Made by a program: the position numbers and the translations under genes. Under the pieces are notes generated by a model. The model saw only the letters and a program-made list of their open reading frames with translations, made no database searches and had not been told where the DNA came from. A stretch of DNA of 5,780 nt from Actinomycetota bacterium (lineage in GTDB: Bacteria > Actinomycetota > Acidimicrobiia > Acidimicrobiales > Microtrichaceae): positions 1 to 5,780 of the forward strand of contig JAFDWA010000126.1 of assembly GCA_018268735.1 (NCBI GenBank), given 5' to 3'. This document shows, piece after piece, positions 1 to 5,375 of this stretch; within the stretch, counting starts at the first letter, position 1; each line of letters starts with the position of its first letter.

Positions 1-710
1 GAGCGGATGGACCACCCGACCTCCGGTGAGCCGGTGAAGGTGATCATCGCGACGTCCGGGTGGGTGACCATGTGGTGCGCGACCCGACCCGAACACGTCA
101 CGACGTTCAGCCAGCCCGGCGGCAGTCCCGCCTCCTCGAACAGTCGGGCGATGCGCAGCGCCGTCAACGGCGTCGCCGACGCCGGCTTGAGCACCACCGG
201 ACAGCCCGCAGCGACCGCCGGGGCGATCTTGTGGCACACGAGGTTCAACGGGAAGTTGAACGGGGAGATCGCACCGACGACGCCGATCGGCACCCGCTTG
301 GTGAAGCCGAGCTTGCCGACGCCGGCCGAGGAGGCGTCGAGCGGCACCATCTCTCCGGTGAAGGTGCGCGCCTCCGCCGCAGCGAAGCGGATCGTGTCGA
401 GCGCCCGCTGCGCCTCGACGGTCGCGGTGGTGATCGGCTTCGCGGACTCCGCCGAGATCGAGCCGGCGAACTCGTCGATCCGGCTGCTGAGCAGCTCGGC
501 AGCACGGTCGAGGACCTCCGCCCGGAGGTGGGCAGGTGGCGCGCCCGCGCGGTGGCGGGCGAGTGCGACCGAGATCGCCCGGTCGAGCTCGGCGGTGCCG
601 CACACCGGGACGGCGCCGACGACGGCGCCGTCGTAGGGGGAGCGGACCTCGTGCACCTCGTCCGCCGTCACGTCGTTCCCGTCGATGAGCGCTGGGGTGA
701 TGTCGGTCAT
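1..710 (-). CDS. Aldehyde dehydrogenase family protein, N-terminal part (cut by window edge)
   Basis: The first 236 residues of an NAD(P)-dependent aldehyde dehydrogenase, a cytosolic enzyme that oxidises an aldehyde to the carboxylic acid. Seen: the motif SPFNFPLN at residues 149-156, whose Asn152 matches the family's oxyanion-hole Asn; VVLKPAS at 172-178 with the cofactor-binding Lys175; and FTGS at 225-228, the turn that contacts the NAD(P) pyrophosphate. The catalytic Glu and Cys lie in the missing half, since family members are usually 470-500 residues. The ATG at 710 follows AGGAG by 6 nt, which supports this start. It begins 27 bp after the stop of the EcsC-like gene on the same strand, so co-transcription is likely. 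The wording around residues 121-150 resembles the lactaldehyde/glycolaldehyde or F21-like subgroups, but the substrate cannot be assigned. Family call is firm; subgroup is a guess. Confidence 0.93.
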   Translation of the reverse strand, partial: MTDITPALIDGNDVTADEVHEVRSPYDGAVVGAVPVCGTAELDRAISVALARHRAGAPPAHLRAEVLDRAAELLSSRIDEFAGSISAESAKPITTATVEAQRALDTIRFAAAEARTFTGEMVPLDASSAGVGKLGFTKRVPIGVVGAISPFNFPLNLVCHKIAPAVAAGCPVVLKPASATPLTALRIARLFEEAGLPPGWLNVVTCSGRVAHHMVTHPDVAMITFTGSPEVGWSIR

Positions 711-737
711 GTGGTGCTCCTCGGTCGTGGCGCCAGG

Positions 738-1544
738 CTAGTTCTGCCCACGCTCGACGATCACCGCGTCGACGATGTCGGCGTCTCGGCGCGAGGTCGA
801 TCCACTCGGCTCCTCCAACGGCTCGTCGACGACGTCGCCCGTCCCGGCGTCCTCGACGATCGCGTCGTGGCGAGGAGGGGGGAGCGCTGCGAAGTACTGC
901 CGAGCTGCCGAGCCGACCGACCGAGCGAGGAGTGCGTTGCCCGCAGCTCCGACACCGGCACCGATGGTGTAGGGGATCAGCGCAGCGAGGCTCCATGGAC
1001 CCTTCGAGTTGGAGAGGCGCCCCACCGTCGTGCGGGCAGCCGCCCTGCGGGTCGCGCCTGCGGCCGCCTGCGGACCGCCGGCGACCCCTGGCAGCTTCGA
1101 GACGAGGCGGGCACCACCCCTCGAACCGACCCGGGCGGCGATCCCCGTCAATCCGATCGCCGCACCTTCCGAGAGACCGAGCACCGCGGTGACAGCGGCG
1201 GTGCGCTCGTCGATCGACGACTGGTCGTGTCCGTACACCAGCCCGATCTCCATGATCAGCTCCGACAGCCGGCCGATCCCGAAGGTGGCGTCGATGCCGA
1301 CGGTCGCCGCAACCGCAGCGGCCCCGGAGACAGGGGAGGCGGCAGCGCCCCCGGCGACGGCGCCGCCAATGGCGAGATCGCGGGCGCACTGGCGGATCAG
1401 GCGGTCCGCGAGCTCATCGGGGCCGGCAGCGGGGTCCGCGGCACGCGACGCAGCGACGACCTCGACCGCGATCGGGTACCGGCGGCCGGCCAGCTCTCCG
1501 ACGATCGGCACCAGGGACTGCTCGTCGCGACGTCGTCGAGCCAC
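738..1544 (-). CDS. EcsC-family-like protein
   Basis: A 268-residue protein that resembles the EcsC family, whose biochemical role is poorly known (Bacillus EcsC is encoded with the EcsAB ABC transporter). Seen: a basic N-terminus (ARRRRDE); a Gly/Ala-rich hydrophobic stretch at about 58-90; a YGHD motif at 104-107, like the 'YGyd' of EcsC proteins; and a C-terminal block at 189-219 (LIPYTIGAGVGAAGN...ARQYF), like the family's conserved 'P..GA.iGa..N......ar..F' segment. The last 50 residues are acidic and polar. The hydrophobic Gly/Ala stretches could associate with membrane, but there is no clear signal peptide. The frame is open up to an ATG at 1718, but that extension is Pro/Arg-rich, looks non-coding and would start inside a terminator-like hairpin. 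The GTG at 1544 is therefore preferred. It lacks a Shine-Dalgarno site but has a -10-like box 7 nt upstream. The aldehyde dehydrogenase follows 27 bp downstream. No transporter gene is adjacent. Confidence 0.6.
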   Translation of the reverse strand: MARRRRDEQSLVPIVGELAGRRYPIAVEVVAASRAADPAAGPDELADRLIRQCARDLAIGGAVAGGAAASPVSGAAAVAATVGIDATFGIGRLSELIMEIGLVYGHDQSSIDERTAAVTAVLGLSEGAAIGLTGIAARVGSRGGARLVSKLPGVAGGPQAAAGATRRAAARTTVGRLSNSKGPWSLAALIPYTIGAGVGAAGNALLARSVGSAARQYFAALPPPRHDAIVEDAGTGDVVDEPLEEPSGSTSRRDADIVDAVIVERGQN

Positions 1545-1551
1545 GTCGCCA

Positions 1552-1557
1552 ACGCTA
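1552..1557 (-). promoter_or_regulatory. Candidate -10 box for a leaderless EcsC-like mRNA
   Basis: On the minus strand TAGCGT matches the actinobacterial -10 pattern TAnnnT and ends 7 nt before the GTG at 1544. Transcription would then start at or next to the start codon, which fits the absence of a Shine-Dalgarno site. No good -35 was seen at 16-18 bp. Six-base matches occur by chance, so this is a moderate call. Confidence 0.4.
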
Positions 1558-1674
1558 CCGGGGCGTCGCGCCCAGATGCGGCGCGCTCGTGCACCGGTGG
1601 ACCGCTCTGCGCGGGACGGTGGCTCCGGGCTGCTGGGGCACGCGGCGTGGCGTCGGGTGCCGCAACGCGATGAC

Positions 1675-1722
1675 GGGGGCAGCCCGCCGGCAGGGTCGGT
1701 ACCTGCGACGCGGGCCACCCCC
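1675..1722 (-). terminator. Strong stem-loop, probable terminator of the 106-residue gene
   Basis: Read on the minus strand, GGGGGTGGCCCGC (1722-1710) pairs with GCGGGCTGCCCCC (1687-1675) over 13 positions, 11 Watson-Crick and 2 G-U. A small internal loop (3/2 nt) is followed by an inner 5-bp stem, GCAGG/CCTGC, closed by a 7-nt loop. On the plus strand the two wobble positions become C/A mismatches, so the full helix forms only in minus-strand RNA. It starts 25 nt after the stop codon of the 106-residue gene. No T-run follows, which is common for terminators in high-GC actinobacteria. It could instead act on RNA stability. Confidence 0.65.
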
Positions 1723-1747
1723 GAGAGGTGACGTCAGGCGACGGCGA

Positions 1748-2068
1748 TCACGGCGTGGGGAGGTAGGCCTCCGCACGGCGACGACGCTCGTTCGTCCGGC
1801 GCTTCCAGAACGTCTGCTTCCAGTGGCGGAGGCGCCGCTGGGGGAGCTTCACCGAGTGGGACTCGGGTGCATCGTGCTCATCGGTGTAGCCATGGGTGGC
1901 GTGGGGGACCTCCGGGACCAGGTCGTCGAACTCGCCGTCGAGCATCGCGACGTGCAGCGACTGGTTCACGTTCCGGCGCACCCTGCGGTGCTCGGCCTTG
2001 CGAAGATCCCGCTCCTCCTGCAACGCAGAAGTTGCTCCGGACCGATGAGAACGGTGACGGTTGGACAT
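1748..2068 (-). CDS. Hypothetical protein, 106 residues, basic ends and acidic centre
   Basis: I do not recognise this protein. It has a basic N-terminus (MSNRHRSHRS), a charged stretch at 18-33 rich in Arg, Lys and Glu that may be helical, an acidic patch at 44-53 (DGEFDDLVPE), a His-rich middle at 56-72, and a strongly basic tail at 75-99 with two Trp (RHWKQTFWKRR). There is no signal peptide or membrane segment. The charge pattern would suit binding nucleic acid or an acidic partner, but that is inference only. The start is well supported: the ATG at 2068 follows GGAGG by 5 nt, although the frame stays open upstream to 2344. Codon use becomes typically GC-rich after the first 15 or so codons. 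It looks monocistronic: a candidate promoter lies upstream and a strong hairpin follows the stop. Confidence 0.75.
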   Translation of the reverse strand: MSNRHRSHRSGATSALQEERDLRKAEHRRVRRNVNQSLHVAMLDGEFDDLVPEVPHATHGYTDEHDAPESHSVKLPQRRLRHWKQTFWKRRTNERRRRAEAYLPTP

Positions 2069-2101
2069 CAGCACCTCCAGGGTCGGGTCGACCTGATCAG
2101 C

Positions 2102-2148
2102 GGTCTGCCGGGTTGCCTGTCTCGTGTGGCCTGCCTCGGTTGTCTGTC
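2102..2148. repeat. Imperfect direct repeat in the leader of the 106-residue gene
   Basis: Two copies of about 20-21 nt with a period near 26: 2102-2121 (ggtctgccgggttgcctgtc) and 2128-2148 (starting ggcctgcctcggttg and ending tctgtc). They differ at only a few positions and one indel. On the minus strand they read as a purine-rich GACAG/GGCAG leader upstream of the Shine-Dalgarno site. They could bind a regulator or simply be an old duplication. Confidence 0.5.
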
Positions 2149-2180
2149 GTCGAACCGGAACGGGTCCGATCCGCACCAAC

Positions 2181-2209
2181 AGCGGACACCTTCGCACCCT
2201 GGATGTCAA
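2181..2209 (-). promoter_or_regulatory. Candidate promoter of the 106-residue gene (good -35, weak -10)
   Basis: The minus strand carries a perfect TTGACA at 2209-2204. At the 17-bp spacing the -10 position reads TCCGCT (2186-2181), a poor match. If used, the leader would be about 105 nt and would include the direct repeat at 2102-2148. The call rests mainly on the -35. Confidence 0.3.
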
Positions 2210-2377
2210 GGACCCTCGCGCTGTCGAGGGGAGCATGCGAACCAGGGCCGCAGGGCCGGCCCGCCCTCCCCTCACCGAACGCCGGAAATCGTGATTATGT
2301 CGGATCAGGCGCCGTCGGGGTGTCGCACTGCATCCGCGGTGCACGAACCGAACGACGCGACTCGTCGGAACGTCGGG

Positions 2378-2830
2378 TCAGGCGTCGCGGCCCACCACGA
2401 GGACCGGGCACGGCGCGTGCCGCACGACGTAGCTGCTCACCGAACCCAGCAGCGCGCGTCGGATCGCCCCGCGGCCACGGGAGCCGATCACGACCGCCTC
2501 CGCGCCGAGCTCCTCTGCTGCGGCGACGATCGCGAGCCCGGGCTCCCCCGTCTCGATGCGTCGTTCGATCGACCGGCCGTCCCCGATCGCTGCCGCCGTC
2601 CGCTCGACGCTCCGGTCCGCCTCTTCGCGCGCGCCCTCCCATGCGGCGTCGACCACCTCGGGTGTCGCCATGCCGCCGGCGAACCCCGACTCCATCCCTG
2701 AGGACACCACCGTCGGGGTGTGCAGGACGGTCATGACCACGACGTGGTCGGCCGCGTCGAGGAGCCGTAGACCGGCGACTGCGGCCTCGGTGGCGTCGTC
2801 CGATCCGTCCGTGGCGACGAGAACCCTCAC
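2378..2830 (-). CDS. Universal stress protein, UspA family, single domain
   Basis: A 150-residue universal stress protein; such soluble proteins, usually dimers, bind ATP or other nucleotides and help cells survive starvation or stress. Seen: N-terminal strand and loop VLVATDGSDD (3-12) with Asp8 at the nucleotide-contact position; a middle region with a Gly/Met-rich loop (44-55); and the motif G116-x2-G119-x9-G129-S130, which matches the family ATP-binding signature exactly, followed by HAPCPVLVV at 138-146. Length is normal for a one-domain UspA. The frame is open to an ATG at 2854 and another at 2842, but the GTG at 2830 is preferred because GGAGG sits 5 nt before it and translation then begins directly with the first beta strand. 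It is divergent from the glycosyltransferase gene, and 309 bp separate its stop from the next gene, so it is probably monocistronic. Confidence 0.95.
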   Translation of the reverse strand: MRVLVATDGSDDATEAAVAGLRLLDAADHVVVMTVLHTPTVVSSGMESGFAGGMATPEVVDAAWEGAREEADRSVERTAAAIGDGRSIERRIETGEPGLAIVAAAEELGAEAVVIGSRGRGAIRRALLGSVSSYVVRHAPCPVLVVGRDA

Positions 2831-2864
2831 TGCGGCCTCCATGCGATCGTGCATCCGGTGCCGA

Positions 2865-2888
2865 GGAGGCTACTGCCGCAGTCGCTCC
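2865..2888. promoter_or_regulatory. Dyad-symmetric site overlapping a possible uspA -10
   Basis: ACTGC-C-GCAGT at 2872-2882 is a perfect inverted repeat about one base, extended by GGAG (2865-2868) and CTCC (2885-2888). On the minus strand TAGCCT (2872-2867) fits TAnnnT and would put the transcription start about 30 nt upstream of the uspA GTG. Overlap with the dyad suggests an operator. No good -35 was seen. The call is tentative. Confidence 0.3.
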
Positions 2889-2916
2889 CCCACGACCGAC
2901 CGACGAGACCCTCCCC

Positions 2917-2946
2917 GACGGGCGATGGGCCCACCATCGGGCCGTC
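2917..2946. repeat. Inverted repeat in the divergent intergenic region
   Basis: GACGG-g-CGATGG at 2917-2928 is complementary to CCATCG-gg-CCGTC at 2934-2946, with a 5-base centre (gccca). That is eleven paired positions with a small internal asymmetry. It lies about 87-116 bp before the uspA start and about 58 bp before the candidate glycosyltransferase -10. It could be an operator serving either divergent gene. A bidirectional terminator is less likely because neither flanking gene points into the region. Confidence 0.4.
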
Positions 2947-3003
2947 GCCGAGGCACCCGCGTCGGAGTGACGGAAATCTGGGCCGGTCCGCTGTGCAGGG
3001 CGT

Positions 3004-3009
3004 TACGAT
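3004..3009 (+). promoter_or_regulatory. Candidate -10 box for the glycosyltransferase gene
   Basis: TACGAT fits the TAnnnT -10 pattern and lies in one of the few less GC-rich spots of this region. It implies a leader of about 58 nt before the GTG at 3074. No convincing -35 is present at 16-18 bp. Confidence 0.3.
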
Positions 3010-3060
3010 CCCGTGACAGTGGGATGGGTGACCGTGCCCCGCTCGCGGGATCCACGGTTG

Positions 3061-3097
3061 GAAGGGAAGCACGGTGAAGGGAAGCACGGTGAAGGGA
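3061..3097 (+). repeat. 15-bp tandem repeat (about 2.5 copies) duplicating the RBS and GTG start
   Basis: GAAGGGAAGCACGGT occurs perfectly at 3061-3075 and 3076-3090, with a 7-base partial third copy at 3091-3097. Each full copy carries a Shine-Dalgarno-like AAGGGA and the first bases of a GTG codon, so both GTG 3074 and GTG 3089 are in frame with the glycosyltransferase and have nearly the same upstream sequence. The period is exactly five codons, so gain or loss of a copy keeps the frame. Confidence 0.9.
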
Positions 3098-4189
3098 CGC
3101 TCGGGCGGCAGGACCGGCCGTTGGCGTCGTGCGCCCGGAGACACGAGCGGGGCCATCGACACGCGGCACCGCTGGCCACGCACCGTCCCGGCGGCGGCGC
3201 TGCGAGGCGTCGAGCTCATCCACCTCGGAGGTGGCGAGTCGCTGCCCTGCCCCGATGCCGAGAGCCTTCCCCTCGACCCCTCCGCCGGGCGTCTCGGGTT
3301 GGGCACCGCCCGTCTCTCGCTGCCCCCGGCGCGGGTGCACGTCCTCAGCGGCGCGACGATCCACCCAGGCTCCCGTGTGGTCACCGCTGCCGACGGGCGC
3401 GTGATCGCCGAGAGCGTCATGTCGTCGATCGTCGGACACGCCCCACTCGACGACGTCGAGATGCGGGCTGCACCCCTCGACGTCGAGGGGTGCTGGGCGG
3501 TGTTCCGGTCGCCGCTGCGATCGCTGTACCACACCCTCGTCGACGACCTGCCACGAGCCGGGCTGCTGATCCATCCGGCGCTCGCTCGGATCGGATCGAT
3601 GCGCCTCGTCCACGACGGACCGCTCGCTCAGGTCGAGGCCGGGCTGCTCGCGCACCTCGGCAGCCCCCGCGTCCGCCTGGAGGAGGTTGCACCGGGTCGC
3701 CCGATCCGGCCCGAGCGGGTCGTCATCCCCAACTTCGTGACGCGCTTCGGTGCAGGCGCGGTGCCGAGCTGGTACCGCCGGTGGAGCGACGGCGTGGTCC
3801 TTCCGCGCGTGCCGGATGCACCTCGCAGGATCCACCTCCTGGCGTCCACGGCACCGCCGAGCGACACCGCCGGCGACCTCGCCGAGGTGCTGGCCCGCCA
3901 CGACGTCGAAGCCCTCCCGCTCGACGAGCTCGACCCGATGCAGCTCCTGGGCGTGCTGCGCGACGCCGAGCTCGTCATCGGATCCGCCGGGCAGGGGCTC
4001 GCAGGCTGCCTGTTCAGCCGACGCACCCACGTGGTCGAGCTGCTCGATCGCCAGACGCTCGATCCGGCGATCTACTACCTCGCAGCGTCCAAGGGTCTCC
4101 CCTACGACTACGTCCCGTCGGGGCCGGTCGCCGACGGGAGCGGGACCGACGTCGACTGGCTGGATCGGTTGCTGACCCGGTTGCGTTGA
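3074..4189 (+). CDS. GT61-like glycosyltransferase (DUF563 type)
   Basis: A 371-residue protein resembling family 61 glycosyltransferases, which transfer sugars from nucleotide-sugar donors, in bacteria often for capsule or surface polysaccharide. Seen: LYHTLVDDLPR at 151-161, matching the family's 'yyHwl.d.LPrl' motif; RRIHLLAS at 251-258 where the family often has 'rriyisR'; and AELVIGSAGQGLAGCLF at 298-314 followed by VVELL at 320-324, matching the C-terminal 'a.vviG.HGaGl.nllF....viEl' block. The usual His and Ala of that block are replaced by Ala305 and Gln307, so donor binding or activity may differ. There is no signal peptide or clear membrane helix; residues 1-35 are basic and low in complexity. 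An in-frame TGA at 3029 limits the start to GTG 3074 or GTG 3089, which share a duplicated ribosome-binding site. No other sugar or capsule gene is near. Fold-level call is good; substrate is unknown. Confidence 0.8.
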   Translation: MKGSTVKGRSGGRTGRWRRAPGDTSGAIDTRHRWPRTVPAAALRGVELIHLGGGESLPCPDAESLPLDPSAGRLGLGTARLSLPPARVHVLSGATIHPGSRVVTAADGRVIAESVMSSIVGHAPLDDVEMRAAPLDVEGCWAVFRSPLRSLYHTLVDDLPRAGLLIHPALARIGSMRLVHDGPLAQVEAGLLAHLGSPRVRLEEVAPGRPIRPERVVIPNFVTRFGAGAVPSWYRRWSDGVVLPRVPDAPRRIHLLASTAPPSDTAGDLAEVLARHDVEALPLDELDPMQLLGVLRDAELVIGSAGQGLAGCLFSRRTHVVELLDRQTLDPAIYYLAASKGLPYDYVPSGPVADGSGTDVDWLDRLLTRLR

Positions 4190-4222
4190 GACGGCCGCGT
4201 TGAGACGGTTGCGTTGGGACGG
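4181..4222 (+). repeat. Three 14-bp tandem repeats spanning the glycosyltransferase stop codon
   Basis: TTGCGTTGAGACGG (4181-4194), CCGCGTTGAGACGG (4195-4208) and TTGCGTTGGGACGG (4209-4222) lie head to tail. A more degenerate fourth copy may precede them at 4169-4180. The stop codon TGA (4187-4189) is part of the first copy and the same CGTTGA recurs in the second. The array fills most of the 42-bp gap to the convergent acyl-CoA dehydrogenase. Only a weak 5-bp hairpin (GACGG/CCGTC, 4218-4233) follows, so no clear terminator was seen for either gene. Confidence 0.85.
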
Positions 4223-4231
4223 CGACGCCCG

Positions 4232-5338
4232 TCAGGCCGGCTGTGCAGCGATCACCTCGCCGAGCAGCAGCAGCTGGCGCGTCGTGCCGCCGAGCTGGAG
4301 CTCGAGCTCCTTCGCCTGCAGGAAGCAGCGGTGCAGCGGGTAGTCGCGGTCGACCCCGACACCCCCGTGGAGGTGCTGCGCCGCGTGCACGACGCGCTGG
4401 CCGCCCCACGCGGCCCAGAACTTCGCAGTCGACACCTCCGCCGACGCCGGCTCGTCGTTGCCGAGGCGCCAGAGGGCCTGGTGCGTGGTGAGCCGAACCG
4501 CCTCAGCGTCCACGTAGGCGTCTGCAGCGCGGTGCGCCACTGCCTGGAACGACGCGATCGGGACGTCGAACTGCTTGCGCTCCTTGGTGTACTCGGCGGT
4601 CAGTCGCAGCGCCTCGTCGCAGACGCCCGTGGCGACAGCGCACTGGGTCGCGACCGCTCGCTCGTAGGCCCATCGCAGCGCCTCGGTGCCTTCCGCGACG
4701 AGCTCGGCCGGCGCGTCGGCCAACAGGAGCGCCGCCTGCGGATCGCCGTAGGTGGTCACGAGCGGCTCGACGGCGACGCCCTCGCCGACCCCGACGAGGA
4801 ACAGCCCCACCGACCCGCCGGCCTCCATGGCGGCGGGGACGATCACGGCATCCGCGATCGCACCAGCGGGAACGCAGGTCCTGGTGCCCGTCAGGGTCCA
4901 CCCCCCTGCCCCACGGGTCGCGATCGTCGTCGGGACCAGCGGTTCGCCGCCGGGCTCGTGCCACGCACCGGTGAGGACCATGTCACCTGCCGCGACCGCG
5001 GCGAGGACACGAGCAGCCACGGCTGCGGGAGCGAACTCGGCGATCGGCGGCACCCCGAGGCCGAGGGTCTCCCACAGCGGCACCGCCGCGGCAGTGCGAC
5101 CGGCCGCTTCGAGCACGCCGCCGAGCGCGACCAGGTCGAGCCCGGCACCGCCGTGCTCCTCGGGGATCGTCGCCCCCAGCACGCCGAGGTCCGCCAGCTC
5201 CGCCCACAGGTCGCGGTCGAAGCGCGGACCGTCGCCGCGCTCGAGCTCACGGAGGCGCTCGTGGGTGGATCGGTCCCCCAGGACCTGGCCCGCCAGGTCC
5301 GAGATCGCCTGCTGCTCCTCGCTGAAGCGGAAGTCCAT
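4232..5338 (-). CDS. Acyl-CoA dehydrogenase, FadE type, second gene of a pair
   Basis: A 368-residue flavoprotein that introduces an alpha-beta double bond into an acyl-CoA thioester. Seen: N-terminal helical domain (1-115) with LGVLGATIPEEHGGAGLD at 51-68; middle beta domain (about 120-210) with a reduced version of the usual 'T.pgsGsD' flavin loop (GAWHEPGGEP); and C-terminal helical domain (215-368) with YTKERKQFDVPIASFQAV at 250-267 and LHGGVGVDRDYPLHR at 323-337. At the SCAD/MCAD catalytic 'EGT' site it reads GGT (350-352), so that Glu is absent; Glu226 in YERAVA lies near the alternative helix position used by isovaleryl-CoA dehydrogenase. ATG 5338 follows GAGGAG by 9 nt. The partner gene ends 37 bp upstream on the same strand. 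In mycobacteria such pairs (FadE28/FadE29, FadE26/FadE27) form heterotetramers acting on sterol side chains; that role here is inference. Confidence 0.92.
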   Translation of the reverse strand: MDFRFSEEQQAISDLAGQVLGDRSTHERLRELERGDGPRFDRDLWAELADLGVLGATIPEEHGGAGLDLVALGGVLEAAGRTAAAVPLWETLGLGVPPIAEFAPAAVAARVLAAVAAGDMVLTGAWHEPGGEPLVPTTIATRGAGGWTLTGTRTCVPAGAIADAVIVPAAMEAGGSVGLFLVGVGEGVAVEPLVTTYGDPQAALLLADAPAELVAEGTEALRWAYERAVATQCAVATGVCDEALRLTAEYTKERKQFDVPIASFQAVAHRAADAYVDAEAVRLTTHQALWRLGNDEPASAEVSTAKFWAAWGGQRVVHAAQHLHGGVGVDRDYPLHRCFLQAKELELQLGGTTRQLLLLGEVIAAQPA

Positions 5339-5375
5339 CTGTGTCGTCTCCTCGTCGGGTCGGTGGCCGCGGGTC

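Larger units (their letters stand above)
2069..2377. other. 309-bp intergenic region between the UspA and 106-residue genes
   Basis: No convincing gene was seen on either strand. On the minus strand the region must hold the end of the uspA transcript and the start of the next. It contains a 6-bp hairpin at 2213-2230 (CCCTCG/CGAGGG, 6-nt loop) and GC-rich self-complementary sequence around 2245-2270 (core GGGCCGGCCC). Either could end transcription, but neither has a T-run. The hairpin is followed after 3 nt by a TTGACA. The stretch at 2288-2300 is unusually AT-rich for the window and contains CATAAT on the minus strand, with no good -35. The segment at 2102-2148 is an imperfect direct repeat. 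Confidence 0.6.

Noticed and set aside
60..1673. Long open frame on the plus strand (537 codons) antisense to the aldehyde dehydrogenase and EcsC-like genes
   Set aside because: Its product is Arg/Gly/Asp-rich with no recognisable motif, and it overlaps two genes that have family motifs. Long antisense frames are expected in DNA this GC-rich.
1545..1718. N-terminal extension of the EcsC-like gene to an ATG at 1718
   Set aside because: The 58 extra residues are Pro/Arg/Ser-rich and unlike the rest, and the ATG falls inside the terminator-like hairpin.
1729..1736. Palindrome TGACGTCA just after the 106-residue gene
   Set aside because: An 8-bp palindrome downstream of a gene is compatible with chance, and no promoter is near it.
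2069..2344. N-terminal extension of the 106-residue gene to a start at 2344
   Set aside because: A strong GGAGG lies 5 nt before the ATG at 2068, and the extension contains the TTGACA and hairpin of the intergenic region.
2353..2377. Small hairpin (CGACG/CGTCG) just after the uspA stop as its terminator
   Set aside because: Only five base pairs with no T-run; short CGACG/CGTCG pairs are frequent by chance here.
2972..3004. GGAAAT ... GTT as an ECF sigma factor promoter for the glycosyltransferase
   Set aside because: The spacing between the two elements is about 24 bp, too long for the usual ECF layout.
2870..4030. Minus-strand open frame (386 codons) antisense to the glycosyltransferase and running through the divergent region
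   Set aside because: No recognisable domain; the plus-strand frame has glycosyltransferase motifs, an in-frame upstream stop and a ribosome-binding site.
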